Positions 35,101-44,628 of a stretch of 64,000 bases of DNA are shown here, piece by piece. Both the position numbers and the translations under genes were made by a program. How positions within the stretch are numbered: position 1 is the stretch's first letter; every line of letters starts with the position of its first letter. The notes beneath the pieces are model-generated. The model was given only the letters and a program-made list of their open reading frames with translations. It was not told the DNA's origin and searched no databases. This DNA is from Pachypanchax playfairii (taxonomy: Eukaryota; Chordata; Actinopteri; Cyprinodontiformes; Aplocheilidae), in assembly GCA_006937955.1 (NCBI GenBank), contig SSNP01000352.1, forward strand, positions 136,482 through 200,481, written 5' to 3'.

Positions 35101-38100
35101 ATGTCAGCAAGAGGGCTACTGCACAAAAAAACAGAGGGCACTAAAATGGAAGAGATCTGTAAAATGCTCTCTTTCATTTGACCAATTTTTTTTTTATTAT
35201 TTCTAGATTTAATTGTTATTTGTATTATTTATTATTACTCACACATGCTGTCATATAATGTTTAAACTGAGCCCCAGTTGTCAACAGTTCTTTTTCCGCT
35301 TTCTTTAAGAATCATATTATTGGGTTCTTTTATTTTTTGTCTCCATCATTACTGGTGTTGTTGTTGAGACATTTCCCTTTGTTTGAACCCCTCCTGTGTC
35401 ATCAAGGTGCCACCTTGCATTTCATCCCCATCCCTTAGTGAGAATGTCAGCTGCCCTCTAAAGGGCGTCTGTTGGTGAGTATTTTGGTTTGCAATGTCAT
35501 GTGTGCCTGCAGTTGCACCTTTGTCCATTGTGTGGTGCTCTCCAGCACTGCTGTGTAAAAACCTGCCATTTCTTCACATCTCACAGGTCGAGAATGCTAA
35601 TTGACTTGGGGTACTTTGAGCAGATGCTTTTTCTTTAAGTTGCACTGGAAAAGTTCCCTCTTTTTTGTTAGTGCTGAAGGGTGTCTAAAAACCCCACATT
35701 CCCTCCTGTTACAGGCCTCCTCTCTTCCCGCATCAGGCCTGATTGTAAGGGTTTACTCTAACTCTTTACTCTCTTAATACCGTCTCCACCCACAAAGACC
35801 CGCAGACTACAAGGGGTTCCCTTTGACCGATAAAATTTTTCTTTAGGTGAATAAAATTCTGTTTGTGGAAAAAATAAAAAGAAAACAATCATTTTGTCAT
35901 CCTGTGTTTTCAGTCACTAAACAGCTCTGGCATTAGTGGCTGAAAGAGAAAGGCTTTGTGATGATTTGGGTAACCGCCTTAGTGAGTCTTAGTTGGTCCA
36001 AGTCTGTAGTAATCTAACCTATTAATCACTTGTCACTGTGGCCACAGGCCTGTTTGTGTGGGGCTTGTTGAGTTAAAACACCTAACACAAAGAACACACA
36101 TGCTTTTTGTGTGCTTGGAGTTCTAAACACAGTGCCACTAAACATGCTTAACATGGCTGTCTTCTTGTGAACACAGCTCTCTGTATGAGACACTCGGTGA
36201 TGTGCTCGGCTATGACTGAGTCACAGACCTAACCTGACCTTCACACTCATCTCATCTCAGTTTGTGCTTTTATGATGTGCTCAGAATTTAATGTACACAA
36301 TCAAGTTTTAACCTTGTACTGTAGGGATTTGTTGTTTTAAACTTGAATTAGATAATTTATCCTGTATTAAAAACTTCACAGAAAAAAACAACAAACCTTT
36401 TTGATTATACAGATATTTGATTCAGCTTTTTGACTTTACCATCCCCTCAGGTTATTCGTAAGGGTTGGCTGACCATCAACAACATCAGCATCATGAAAGG
36501 AGGAGCCAAGGAATACTGGTTTGTGCTGACTGCTGAGAGCCTCTCCTGGTTTAAGGATGATGAGGTACATTTACTGCAGCTACATTCTCTTTGTAATAAT
36601 CAACAACCATGGCTCTCAATCTGGTGCTGCTCAGAGGAAATGTTGGTATTAGTTCAACAATGAGCTAATTAACCATAAAAAGCTGGATTGTGATTGGATG
36701 CTAAAAAGCATGGACAGGCAGAAATGGTGAGTGAGACAGGCATAAACCTCTAAACGGATACTCCTAAAAATGAAATGCAATAGGGAATATTTTGTATACT
36801 CTAAGGAAAAAAAACTGGACTGCTAATAGTTATTTAGTTTTTAGGCAGAACCAGTGAATACTCTGTTGGACCTGCTAGTAACAAAAGGTTGAGGGTTTGA
36901 CCAGTTTTCTTGTTCATATTAGATGTGAATATAACTTACTACTGTTTTGTAATTCCTGTTATAGTAGTGTTCCTTGGAAAGCAGATGATTTGAGGTGGAT
37001 CTCATTTTAAAGGTTTGAGAATCACTAATCTGGATTAAAATCTCTGCCAAAAATCTGAAATAGTCTTTGGAAAATATCTATCTAGTGTTGGATGCCTTTA
37101 AAAAACTTTTTAAAAAGAATATCAAAAGGTGACAACTGACACTTTACAACAAGTGAAAACAAAGTATTCAGTAAACAATTGCAATTTCTTATTCTAACAT
37201 GTTTGGACTGAAGTAGGTCTGGAGTTTTATTTACCTGATTAGCAGGATGAGTGTTTGAGCTGACAGAAACAGAGTAGGGATGACTCTTCATATTGAGTCT
37301 CTGCATTTCACCCCAAGTGTCAGTTCTCAGGAAGAAGGGGGGATATGCAAAGAGATTATTGCTGTGCTCAATGAGACTTTTATTTTGGATCAAACATGCT
37401 ATTAATGCTACAAATGTATCATCATAGAAAAAAGGAAGAAAAAGTCTTCAGTCTTGCATCCATCATAGATGCACAGAAAAATACTTTGTTTTTTCTCAGT
37501 TTGTTTACTTTAACATTGGCCAATGTGGCCCTTTAGAAACACCGGGGTACCAAAGGATCTTTGGTACTTTTGGTGTTGGTGTTGGCAAATTTTACCAGAT
37601 GGACTGAGGGTTAGGAATGGTATATTAGGGTAAAAATTAAATTTTATTATTTTCAATATGACACCATGATATGATGGACAGACCAACAACTGTGTTTTTT
37701 GTATGGTCCATCCTGCTGGCTCCTTTTGGCAGGCTGCCTGTCTATCTGCCTGTCTGTGCCTGCTGTACACGTTGGAGGATACTCTGCACAGCAAGTGTAG
37801 ATAGGCAGACACACTGCAGCTCCTTCAGCCAGTTTGCTGCTGGCTCCTGAGCCCTACAGTTTCCAAGAGATCTTTGGCATAAAATAGAGATTCTCACATA
37901 AGAAATCAGCCTCTAATTCAAAAATATGTTTTTATCTGTGGTTGCAGTCAATGAGTATTTTTTGAGGGCATCATCACCACATCAGAAGGTGTTCCTGTGT
38001 GAATCCCATATGTGAACTGACTGTTCCTGATAGTTTTTTTTTTACTCTTTCCCCTCATCTTCCATTTTGTTTTTTCTCTCTCCTGTCCTTCTTTTCTCCT

Positions 38101-41100
38101 CACCTTCTTAAAGTGGGATTTAATTTTGGATCAGTTCCTGTCCCAACCCAATGCTAACTCATTCACAGACACTAAGAATATAAGAACTATACTTGGCCCT
38201 CAGATGACAACACACAGGGCCACACAGATTGCCATTTAGGACACTGGTGTGGTAATGTAGGATATTACAGACTCTCCTGGCTTTGCCATGTATATTTCTG
38301 CTTCACAAGCTTTTCCTGGTCACATACATGTGCACAGATGCACATCCATGCACTCGGACTTCCTTCTTCTCCCTCTATTAATGTGACTGGCAGTCACTTT
38401 GGAACTTCTTGCATTCTTGGCAGCTTTTAATCCAAACATAAGCCTCCAGTATTTCAGTGGAGAAAAGCTCTTCTATTCCATATCAATAACCTCACTTTAG
38501 CTGGCATTAAATCCCACAGAAGCACTATTTGGATTCTTTAAACATTCTGTGCAATATCCCATAAAAAATCCAAATATAAAATTTCTTACTTTTGGCACAA
38601 CAGCGTATGCATCCTTTACTAAAACCATGTGTATGCTTTGATTCTTTGTGCAACTGGGTATTTTCCTCTTTTTTTTTTATTGTATCTGCAAAATACCTCC
38701 ACTTTGTGACAGTTACTTGACACCTTCAGAGTCTCATCTGCGTCACTGTCCTTTGCATCCTGGTCCTGCAGCTCTATTTTGACCACCCACTAACTTCAGG
38801 GGTGTCTCGCTGTATTTTTTGAAACTGCAATTGATCAATTCCCCCCTCATTCCTGTGGCCCAGGCTTGATGCTTTGCTGCCACATTTGCTCCTCCCCTCT
38901 GTGGACCACATCGCTTCATCAGAGCACCAGCAGCCAGCCCACTCAGCCATTCATGCTATGAATTACGTGATGTATGTTCTTCTATGTTTAAGGGTTTAAA
39001 TCTTCTGCACATATTTCTCAGAGGTTAAACAATTTTTTTCACAGTTTACTGTCAGATCTGCTGTTAGTGCTGAAAAACTTATAATACATGTTTATTCCAA
39101 AAGAAAAGATAACTGAAAAGGAAGCAAGTGGATGTTATCAGAGTGCTCTTTGGACAAATCTAGATGGATACAGCTCAAATACAGAAAGAGTGGGGCTGAA
39201 GCAACAGATACAGGAAAAAATGCAAATTTGTGAACAAGGAGAGACACACAGAAAGACAGACTGATAGAAGAGGGTCCCTGCCCAGTCTAACCAATGTGCA
39301 GACTACTGTACACCAGTGTGACAATGAACAGGTAGTCTGAACACTGGGTGGACGGAGCCGGAGCTGAGAGCCAGGCCTTGTGTGTTGCTTTCTGCCATTC
39401 CAGATCCTCTGTCATCTGTGCCCTCCCTCTCCATTTGGACAGCAGGGATCCTGTCTATCGATAACCCCACGGAAAGCGCCATACGTCTCATCCTTGATTT
39501 TCTGCTTTTCCCCCACTTGGTTTTCGAAAAACACATATCTTGTTTATTTGTTTTGGTGGGCGATAGTCCCCTCGCAGTCCGTTTCAGTCATGCTGGCCAT
39601 GTAGAGTATCCTGCCTTGACGTGGCACATTTGCTCAGACGACTGGGACACACTGGCTCAGGGAGGGGATATTCCAAAAAAGAGGGAACAAGGAAGACGAA
39701 GGGGGGAAGAGAGGGCGAGGAAGAGGGAGGGGTCCCGTATGACCATATTTGGGTTGTATTGACCCCAGCCTTAATTTGTCTTTGGATCTTGCTTCCCTCT
39801 CTTGGGCTTCTCCCTCCAATTCTTACCTGTGATTGCTGACCACGACTTTCCTAACCACCAGAGCAGACATAGGTTTTCTTCAGCAAATCTTTTACAAATC
39901 CACTTTCTTTTCTTCTTCTACTTCTTCTTCTTGGGTGTCTCCTCCTCCTCCTTCACTCTCCGTCTTCTTAGCTTCTCCCTCCTTTCCCTGCTTCTCTGTG
40001 TGCTGCTAAGCACTACCAGATGTTGAGTTTTAACGCCAGCCTGTCATTTAATCTCTTCCTCTCTCTCTCCTTCATTCCAAAAAAAAGGAAGAAAAAAAGT
40101 CAGGCAGGAAGTGGGCCCCTCTGGAATGGAAAGAAAAAATATTGAAAAAATATTGAGGGGGTGAGATAAAAGACAAAAAGTGGATAGGGATGAGAAAAAT
40201 AAACCAGGATGTAAACCAAACCGGGGGGATGTATTGTAGCTTGACTTTTTATCTGTTTGAACCAAGCTTTATCTGGACTTCCTCGGCGTTTTAAATCTTC
40301 ATGTTTCCCCAGCTGATGCTCAGACTTCCCTGTCCAATCCTTTCACTTCCACTGCTTCTCGGCAAAAAACCCAAAAAATGCACACTATGAAAAACGACTG
40401 TGTGTTGACCCACAATGTAATGACTTCCAAATGTGCTCTCAGTTTTCTTTTTTCTTACCCTGTTCCCGCCCCTCCCCCAACTCTCATTTCTCCCCCATTC
40501 CTCCTCTCTTTCATCACCCTCTACTCTTGCTCTTTCACTTTTCCAAATTTCCTTTTCTCTTCACCAGCATCCTTTCTTGTTGTACTTTGTTTGACCAGTG
40601 GACAAATGCTTTTGAACTGATCATCATCCTCCTGATTTATTTTCCTCCAACAGGAGAAAGAGAAGAAGTACATGCTGCCCCTGGACAACCTGAAAGTCCG
40701 TGATGTGGAGAAAAGTTTCATGTCAAGCAAGCACATATTCAGCATCTTCAACACAGAGTCGAGGTCTGCTGTGCATGATTTCTGCTTTTCAGATAACCTG
40801 AACTGAAAAATATAAAATAAACCAAAATTACTAAGGGTTGGGAAGAATTGAGGAAATAATAAATTCTAGGCCTTTGGTATTTGGAATACCATACCATACC
40901 ATACCATACCATACCATACCATACCATACCATACCATACCATACCATACCATACCATACCATACCAATTTATTTGTAGAGCACATTTTATAGGGAATGCA
41001 CCGTCCAAAGTGCTGTACATTGAGTATGGAATGTTTTAATAACCCACTGATGATAACAGTAGGCATCAGGGAATTCATGTGAAAATGGGATAACATTTTG

Positions 41101-44100
41101 TTGAACAGTTGTTGCAATACATCCTATAAAAACTTTTACTCATTTTCTTATTCCAGTTCCATGCACATCTTGGCTCAACACACACTGAATGTCAGACAGT
41201 AAAATATTCCACATGGCAGACACCACTCTACCTATTAGAGTCACTGTATTCCTATAATATATTATTGATCTCATATTGCTAAATATTTTAAAAGGAACGG
41301 TTGTCTGCATTTGGATTTATTGATTATTGTCTAAAATAAAAGCTTGAATCAAGTCATGTGTAATCAGATACAGTCAAGTTTATTGGTGTTTATTGAAAGA
41401 AGGTTGTGTGGAGTTTTTTTTTTTTTTACCTGTGCTCTGCTTTGCCCTGTTGTTTAGGAATGTGTACAAAGACAATCGCACCCTGGAGTTGGCCTGTGAC
41501 TCCCAGGACGATGTGGACAGCTGGAAGTCGTCTCTCCTTCGTGCTGGGGTTTATCCTGAGAAGACCGCTACGGTTTGTGAATTCGTTCAGCTACAGATTG
41601 ACAAGGACAGCTGCTCCAACTGATCCAGAAGTCTTTACAAATGTCACTGTGGAAAGACTTTTCAGTCTGCATTATTTTAGCGCATTGTTTTGTTTTAAAA
41701 GACAGCTTAAAAATACATTTGGCTGCAAAATTTAAAAAGGCCCCATAAAAATAATTTATGAACCCTTTTTATATTAACATTTTTAGTAGACATTGTTTTA
41801 TTTCCTTTCACTTTATTATTTTTATTTCTACCTTTAAAATTATTATACATTTTAGAATTAACACATTTATTTTACAGTTGTTTATTTATAGATTTGTAAG
41901 GAATGTCCCTGTTTTATATGCATCAAAAAATGATTTTATAATGACTAAGCTTAAACCTTTAATCATCTTTTACAGAAGTATTCACAAACAGTTCAAACGC
42001 AAATATGATTTACCTTTATATAAAAACAATTCTCTGCTTTATCATTACTTTTTTTTGTCTTGGAGAAGAAACTCATGAAATCATCTACCCCTATAGGTAG
42101 AGAGCGAGACGACCAGCACCTCAGAAAACTTCTCCATGGACCCACAGCTTGAGCGTAAAGTAGAAACTATTCGTAATCTTGTGGATTCGTACATGGCTAT
42201 TGTCAACAAGTGCATTCGGGATCTCATCCCTAAAACCATCATGCATCTGATGATCAACAATGTAAGCAATAAATTAATTTTCAAACTTCACATTTACAAA
42301 ATAACCACAATATTTTCTAAAATTCTATAAATCATGTCAATTCAAGTATTTTGGTAGTCTCACTTAACTTGATGCTACAAACTTTGGACACTCTGGCTTT
42401 TGACTCTCAGTTGATTAAATAAAAAATATCAAAAATAAAATATAAAATGGAGTTACATCAACATTTTGAGAATGTTTTATTTAAAAAGGCCATTTCATAC
42501 AAATTTCAGGACTTTGTGGTTGTTTCTTAAATATTAACCAGTAATATGAAACATTTTATATCTAAAAAACATCAGGAAACACTTATCAACAGACCTTTCA
42601 ATCTGTCTGCATTAAAATTTGGGTGGCTCTGGCTCCGTCAGGCTGCTTCGGCTGCTTTGGCAGCAGCTCGTTCATATTCATTATTCGAATTTGCTGGACT
42701 CAGATTGGCTAACAAACTAGCCTATGAGAGCAAGGTATACTGTTTCCTGCCCTACTGCACATGACAACATCAGACGTCGTGTCGTCTTGCATTTGACTCA
42801 GTCTATTTTACAGGTATAGGTAAACTATAGACTGAGTCGAATGCAGTCAGCAAATCCCTTTTTACAGTGGAGATCCTTTAAAGTCAACATCTTCTGATGA
42901 AAATACATGACACATCACTTAAAGTGACCCATCAACAGCAACCGTGAACTGCGGGGCAGCTGAAATCTTCTATCAGCCAGAACAATCCTAATTTTTTTCA
43001 AAAACATAACAGCATTACACACACTTGAAAGGTGTAATTTTATAGAAAAGGGATGCCAGACAAAAACATCACAAGCCCTCTCAACATTTTTAAGAATGAT
43101 GCTGTGAATAAATTTTACTTACTCTATTTTCCAAACAACAGTCAGTGTAGATGTTAAAAATAGTTGTTTAAGCAAAAGAATGATATACTAATTACCGATT
43201 AATGACACTGTTTTCCTCTGGCTGCTACTGAACTTTATAGATAAATATTTTTAGTTCTAGTTTTTGGTCCTGTTTCAGTTGAAACAACAGATAACTTCCT
43301 ATTCCTGTTTCAGTTTAACTGGAACCATAATAGGAAACAAGGATATAAAGGATTTTTTAATCTTCACTGTTTTCTTCTGTCAACAGGTGAAGGACTTCAT
43401 CAACGCAGAGCTGCTGGCCTGCCTGTACTCTGCAGGTGATCAGAATGCCCTTATGGACGAGTCTCAGGAACAGGCTCAGAGGAGGGATGAGGTGCTGAGG
43501 ACCCACCAGGCTTTGAAGGAGGCTTTGGCCATAATTGGTGACATATCCACCTCCACTATCACTGTCCCCCTGCCTCCACCTGTTGACACTTCCTGGGTGG
43601 GAGGAGCTAGTGGTGGTCGCCGGTAAAGTAGAAAGAGATTCATAAAGGCTGTGAAAATTGGGAACATTTAAGTTCCAAAAAATTTAGTTTGAGTTCTTTC
43701 TTATGTTTTTTCCTTAAAACATCTGTTCAGGTCCCCACCTCCCAGCCCCACAGCCCCTAGAAGGATGTCTTCAGGTCAGCGACCAGCTCCCAGAGGGGCC
43801 CCTCCACCACCAAACCGTCCGGGACCCTTGGGTCCCTTCAATAACAGTGCTGAAAGCCCTCAGGCACCCAGTCGGCCAAACAGGGCCCCTCCTAGCATCC
43901 CCAGGTGAGCCCAGTCATCACCTCTATTGCACTGTGATGTTTATATGAAAGTGTGTTCTGAAATATAAAAGCTGTTATAACAAATTAAAATGTAACACAC
44001 TGATATTTTTGGACAGTTTAGCTCCTGTTTCAGGTCTTTGATGGATTTTTTTTTTTAAAGACATGACTTTCAGATTTAACTGCACAACATGCTGTCATGG

Positions 44101-44628
44101 TCAGGTAGAAGGGCTGAAACAATTGGAAAAAGCTGTCTCTCAAAGATTTTCAGAAAGTTTGAAAAACTATAGACGAAGAACACTTTCAAAAGAATACAGG
44201 AAACTGTCTCTTTGTTTGGAGGGAAATTAATGGGCTAAATAGCACAGCCTGCTATTATTTAATCTCAATGTTTAGCTTTAGTTACATCTAGCTATTTTTT
44301 AGCTTTTTTAAAATCTAATTTAATCATTTTTGGTGTTACATAGATATACCTGTGTGTAAAGGTGTAAATATAAAAACAAAATTAATTCAGAGCAATTTAA
44401 CTTGACTGACAAAATGAAGATCTGTCCTTGTCACCTACCTGAGTTTACTGCAGCAGCAGGAGAAAGATCCTCCGGACCTGCAGCTCTCTTACTCTCTTTG
44501 GAAAGCAAATCTTATATCAATATCCGAACTTAATGGTGATATCTGTGATATCCTTCATCGTGTCATTACTGGCTTCTTTCCTCAGTCGGCGGCCACCTCC
44601 ATCACCTACAAGACAAGCCCCGCCATAA
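17165..44628 (+). CDS. dnm2: dynamin-2, complete 20-exon gene, 834 aa
   Basis: Large GTPase that polymerises around membrane necks and severs clathrin-coated and other vesicles. Coding exons: 17165-17325, 18534-18607, 18772-18921, 21118-21321, 22920-23018, 23153-23313, 23643-23785, 23956-24091, 24898-24965, 33220-33358, 34341-34427, 34719-34789, 34971-35025, 36451-36564, 40654-40763, 41458-41572, 42097-42261, 43387-43622, 43731-43904, 44586-44628. All are GT-AG and the phase is continuous to TAA. Domains: GTPase with P-loop GGQSAGKSS 38-46, T65, DLPG 136-139, TKLD 205-208; middle/stalk about 310-500; PH about 517-625; GED about 640-745; proline-rich tail about 745-834 with PSRPNR 809-814 and a C-terminus SRRPPPSPTRQAPP. 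Exon 10 (LKEPCIKCVDMVIQELINTV) and the PH start (NNISIMKGG) favour dynamin-2 over dynamin-1 or -3. Only one form of the usually duplicated exon 10 was seen, and the 4-residue GEIL insert before the PH domain is absent. The start has a strong Kozak context. Confidence 0.96.
18195..18241. repeat. (CA)n dinucleotide-rich tract
   Basis: Interrupted CA repeat in dnm2 intron 1, directly before a MITE-like element. Confidence 0.85.
18250..18470. repeat. short inverted-repeat element with CCTAACCC motifs
   Basis: Ends CTTATGGGGACCG (18257-18269) and CGGTCCCCACAAG (18450-18462) are inverted copies with one mismatch. The interior is rich in CCTAACCC/TAACCCTAA-like units (18308-18415). Non-coding and about 210 bp, ending about 65 bp before dnm2 exon 2. 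It looks like a MITE-type dispersed fish repeat. Confidence 0.7.
18922..20039 (+). other. dnm2 intron 3, first part, nothing recognised
   Basis: AT-rich intron sequence without identifiable exon or repeat. Confidence 0.5.
20040..20410 (+). mobile_element. Tc1-like relic in dnm2 intron 3
   Basis: One frame shows ILQQDNEPKPTNT near 20245 followed by KNYLQLKDEQGV (20290-20320), matching the catalytic QQDNDPKH...YL..K..QGV region of Tc1 transposases. The rest is broken by stops. Confidence 0.65.
20411..21117 (+). other. dnm2 intron 3, last part
   Basis: AT-rich; no feature recognised up to the exon 4 acceptor. Confidence 0.5.
21506..22620 (-). mobile_element. 5'-truncated L1-like LINE, ORF2 C-terminal part
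   Basis: Antisense in dnm2 intron 4. Two minus-strand frames, about 22610-22206 and 22369-21803, overlap and together read as the C-terminal end of an L1-type ORF2 with one frameshift near 22210-22370. The second has a zinc-knuckle-like CWRNC...THSHIFWSC motif typical of that end. The plus strand starts with a T-rich tract at 21506-21541, which is the poly(A) tail of the minus-strand element. The 5' part (endonuclease and RT) is absent, as in most L1 insertions. Confidence 0.85.
24215..24450 (+). repeat. dispersed repeat ('AGGAGGTAATG' family), copy 1
   Basis: Contains AGGAGGTAATG, GTTTGTTTGTTTGTCCG, CTTGTTAGCAACATAAC and TTTGGGAGTGATTTGG in an order found again, reversed, at 25330-25515 and partly at 33560-33722. 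Non-coding; a fish DNA-transposon-like repeat. Confidence 0.65.
24640..24810. repeat. AT-rich low-complexity tract
   Basis: ATAAATAAATAC-type repeats in dnm2 intron 8, ending about 90 bp before exon 9. Confidence 0.85.
25330..25515 (-). repeat. dispersed repeat ('AGGAGGTAATG' family), copy 2
   Basis: Reverse orientation relative to copy 1: CACTCCCAAAATCTAATCAC, TTCATGAAAATTTATCG, GCTAACAGACAAAC and GGCAAAGGTAAT. Confidence 0.6.
26196..26247. repeat. perfect 18-bp inverted repeat, 16-nt loop
   Basis: CCAGATCTATGTGTAGCA (26196-26213) and TGCTACACATAGATCTGG (26230-26247) are exact reverse complements around the loop 26214-26229. Confidence 0.95.
26636..26694. repeat. 19-bp inverted repeat, one mismatch, 21-nt loop
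   Basis: TACAAGATGGATTTTCGTG (26636-26654) and CACGAGAATCCATCTTGTA (26676-26694) pair at 18 of 19 positions. Confidence 0.92.
27647..29264 (+). mobile_element. Tc1-like transposon, full length but with inactive transposase
   Basis: Flanked by TA at 27645-27646 and 29265-29266. Ends CAGTGGTGTGAAAAATTATT and its inverted counterpart AAATAGTTTTTCACACCACTG form long inverted repeats that extend inward (ATCATCAAACAC / GTGTTTGATGAT). The transposase starts at 28026 (MLRSKEIQEQMKTKVIELYQ, DNA-binding HTH) and meets a stop after QLI at 28244. Further frames at 28425-28832 (VLQQDNDPKHTSK) and 28810-29046 (EWPSQSPDLNLIE) show a frameshift near 28805. A dead copy. Confidence 0.93.
28026..29046 (+). pseudogene. 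Tc1-like transposase pseudogene
   Basis: Cut-and-paste DDE transposase in three pieces: N-terminal HTH domain 28026-28244, middle and catalytic part with LWTDETKV (near 28477) and QQDNDPKH (near 28750), and C-terminal part with SQSPDLNLIE (near 28835). An in-frame stop at 28245 and a frameshift near 28805 disable it. The final catalytic Glu remains as NLIE. Confidence 0.9.
29688..30023. mobile_element. hAT-type MITE, 336 bp, 8-bp target duplication
   Basis: Target duplication TATGGAAG at 29680-29687 and 30024-30031. Ends CAGGGCTTAATTTG and CAAATTAAGCACTG are inverted repeats with one mismatch, starting CAG as hAT elements do. It interrupts the LINE frame, which resumes at the second copy of the duplication. 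No coding capacity. Confidence 0.93.
30142..30725. mobile_element. piggyBac-like MITE, 584 bp, TTAA target duplication
   Basis: TTAA at 30138-30141 and 30726-30729. Ends AGAAGCCTTTCCAT and ATGAAATGGCCTCT (reverse complement AGAGGCCATTTCAT) agree at 11 of 14 positions. The LINE text is continuous across the site when the insert and one TTAA are ignored. A related copy in the other orientation lies at 42483-42790. Confidence 0.88.
31213..32810 (-). mobile_element. Tc1-like transposon copy 1, 1598 bp, apparently intact frame
   Basis: Flanked by TA at 31211-31212 and 32811-32812. Ends CAGTGGGGCAAAAAAGTATT and AATACTTTTTTGCCCCACTG are exact inverted repeats, continuing inward past 150 bp (GTAAGTTCTCCCACTTAAAA and its complement). 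One uninterrupted transposase frame lies between them on the minus strand. Inserted in the C-terminal part of the RTE LINE in dnm2 intron 9. Confidence 0.97.
31422..32447 (-). CDS. Tc1 transposase, uninterrupted 341-codon frame
   Basis: DD34E cut-and-paste transposase. Start chosen at MAKTKELSKDTRNK (32447), the usual Tc1 start; the frame opens 13 codons earlier at 32486. Order: paired-type HTH DNA-binding domain (first ~115 residues, with QLGVKKSTVGAIIRKWKTY and the GRPR-like SGAPRK), then the catalytic core with WSDETK, HDNDPKH and NPIENLW; 34 residues separate the second Asp from the Glu. No stop or frameshift. Compared with copy 2 it lacks one codon (ALEICMEEW against ALEEICMEEW) and has LERPSQSP where copy 2 has LEWPSQSP, so activity is uncertain. 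Not a host gene. Confidence 0.95.
   Translation of the reverse strand: MAKTKELSKDTRNKIVDLHQAGKTESAIGKQLGVKKSTVGAIIRKWKTYKTTDNLPRSGAPRKISSRGVKMITRTVSKNPRTTRRDLVNDLQRAGTKVTKATISNTLRRQGLKSCSARRVPLLKPGHVQARLRFAREHLDDPEEDWENIIWSDETKIELFGRNSTCRVWGGKNAELDPKNTIPTVKHGGANIMLWGCFSARGPGRLIRVKERMNGAMYRKILSEKLLPSARALKMRRGWVFQHDNDPKHTARATKEWLRKKHFKVLERPSQSPDLNPIENLWRDLKVRVAQRQPQNITALEICMEEWAKIPATVCENLVKTYRKRLTSVIANKGYITKYLD
33560..33722 (-). repeat. dispersed repeat ('AGGAGGTAATG' family), copy 3
   Basis: Contains GGTGATCTGGATCACAC, TTCATGAAACAAATAAATG and AGCAGAGGTAATG, matching parts of the copies at 24215 and 25330. Confidence 0.5.
33723..34340. other. end of dnm2 intron 10, possible LTR-like remnant
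   Basis: Between 33760 and 34200 the composition (AATAAAGAGTTTATTTGACAC at 33781-33801, a TTTAAAAGGC TATA-like patch at 34050) resembles a reversed LTR. I found no matching borders or target duplication, so this is only a possibility. Confidence 0.3.
35026..36450 (+). other. dnm2 intron 13
   Basis: 1.4-kb intron before the PH-domain exons. I looked for a separate 12-nt exon for the GEIL insert known from mammalian dynamin-2 and could not identify one. No repeats recognised. Confidence 0.5.
36565..40653 (+). other. dnm2 intron 14, no gene recognised
   Basis: 4.1-kb intron with CT-rich blocks (for example 39880-40080 and 40440-40570). Open frames in it are compositional. No transposon was recognised, in contrast to intron 9. 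Confidence 0.5.
40885..40966 (+). repeat. (ATACC)n pentanucleotide microsatellite
   Basis: About 16 uninterrupted ATACC units in dnm2 intron 15. The tract is open in several frames and creates spurious long ORFs on the minus strand. Confidence 0.97.
42483..42790. mobile_element. inverted partial copy of the piggyBac-like MITE at 30142
   Basis: Starts TTTAAAAAGGCCATTTCATAC and is the reverse complement of about 30440-30729, with long identical runs such as CAGACAGATTGAAAGGTCTG and CTCTCATAGGCTAGTTTGTT (read on the minus strand). The remaining half is not recognisable beyond 42790. Lies in dnm2 intron 17. Confidence 0.88.

Noticed and set aside
39380..39839. 126-codon and overlapping frames in dnm2 intron 14
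   Set aside because: No family resemblance, no splice or start context, and several overlapping frames on both strands.
40748..41117. Tyr/Gly/Met/Val/Trp-repeat frames on the minus strand
   Set aside because: Translation of the ATACC microsatellite.
17165..44628. dynamin-1 or dynamin-3 as identity of the dynamin gene
   Set aside because: Exon 10 and the PH and GED sequences match dynamin-2 better; only the PSRPNR motif and the exon 1 residue choice recall dynamin-1.
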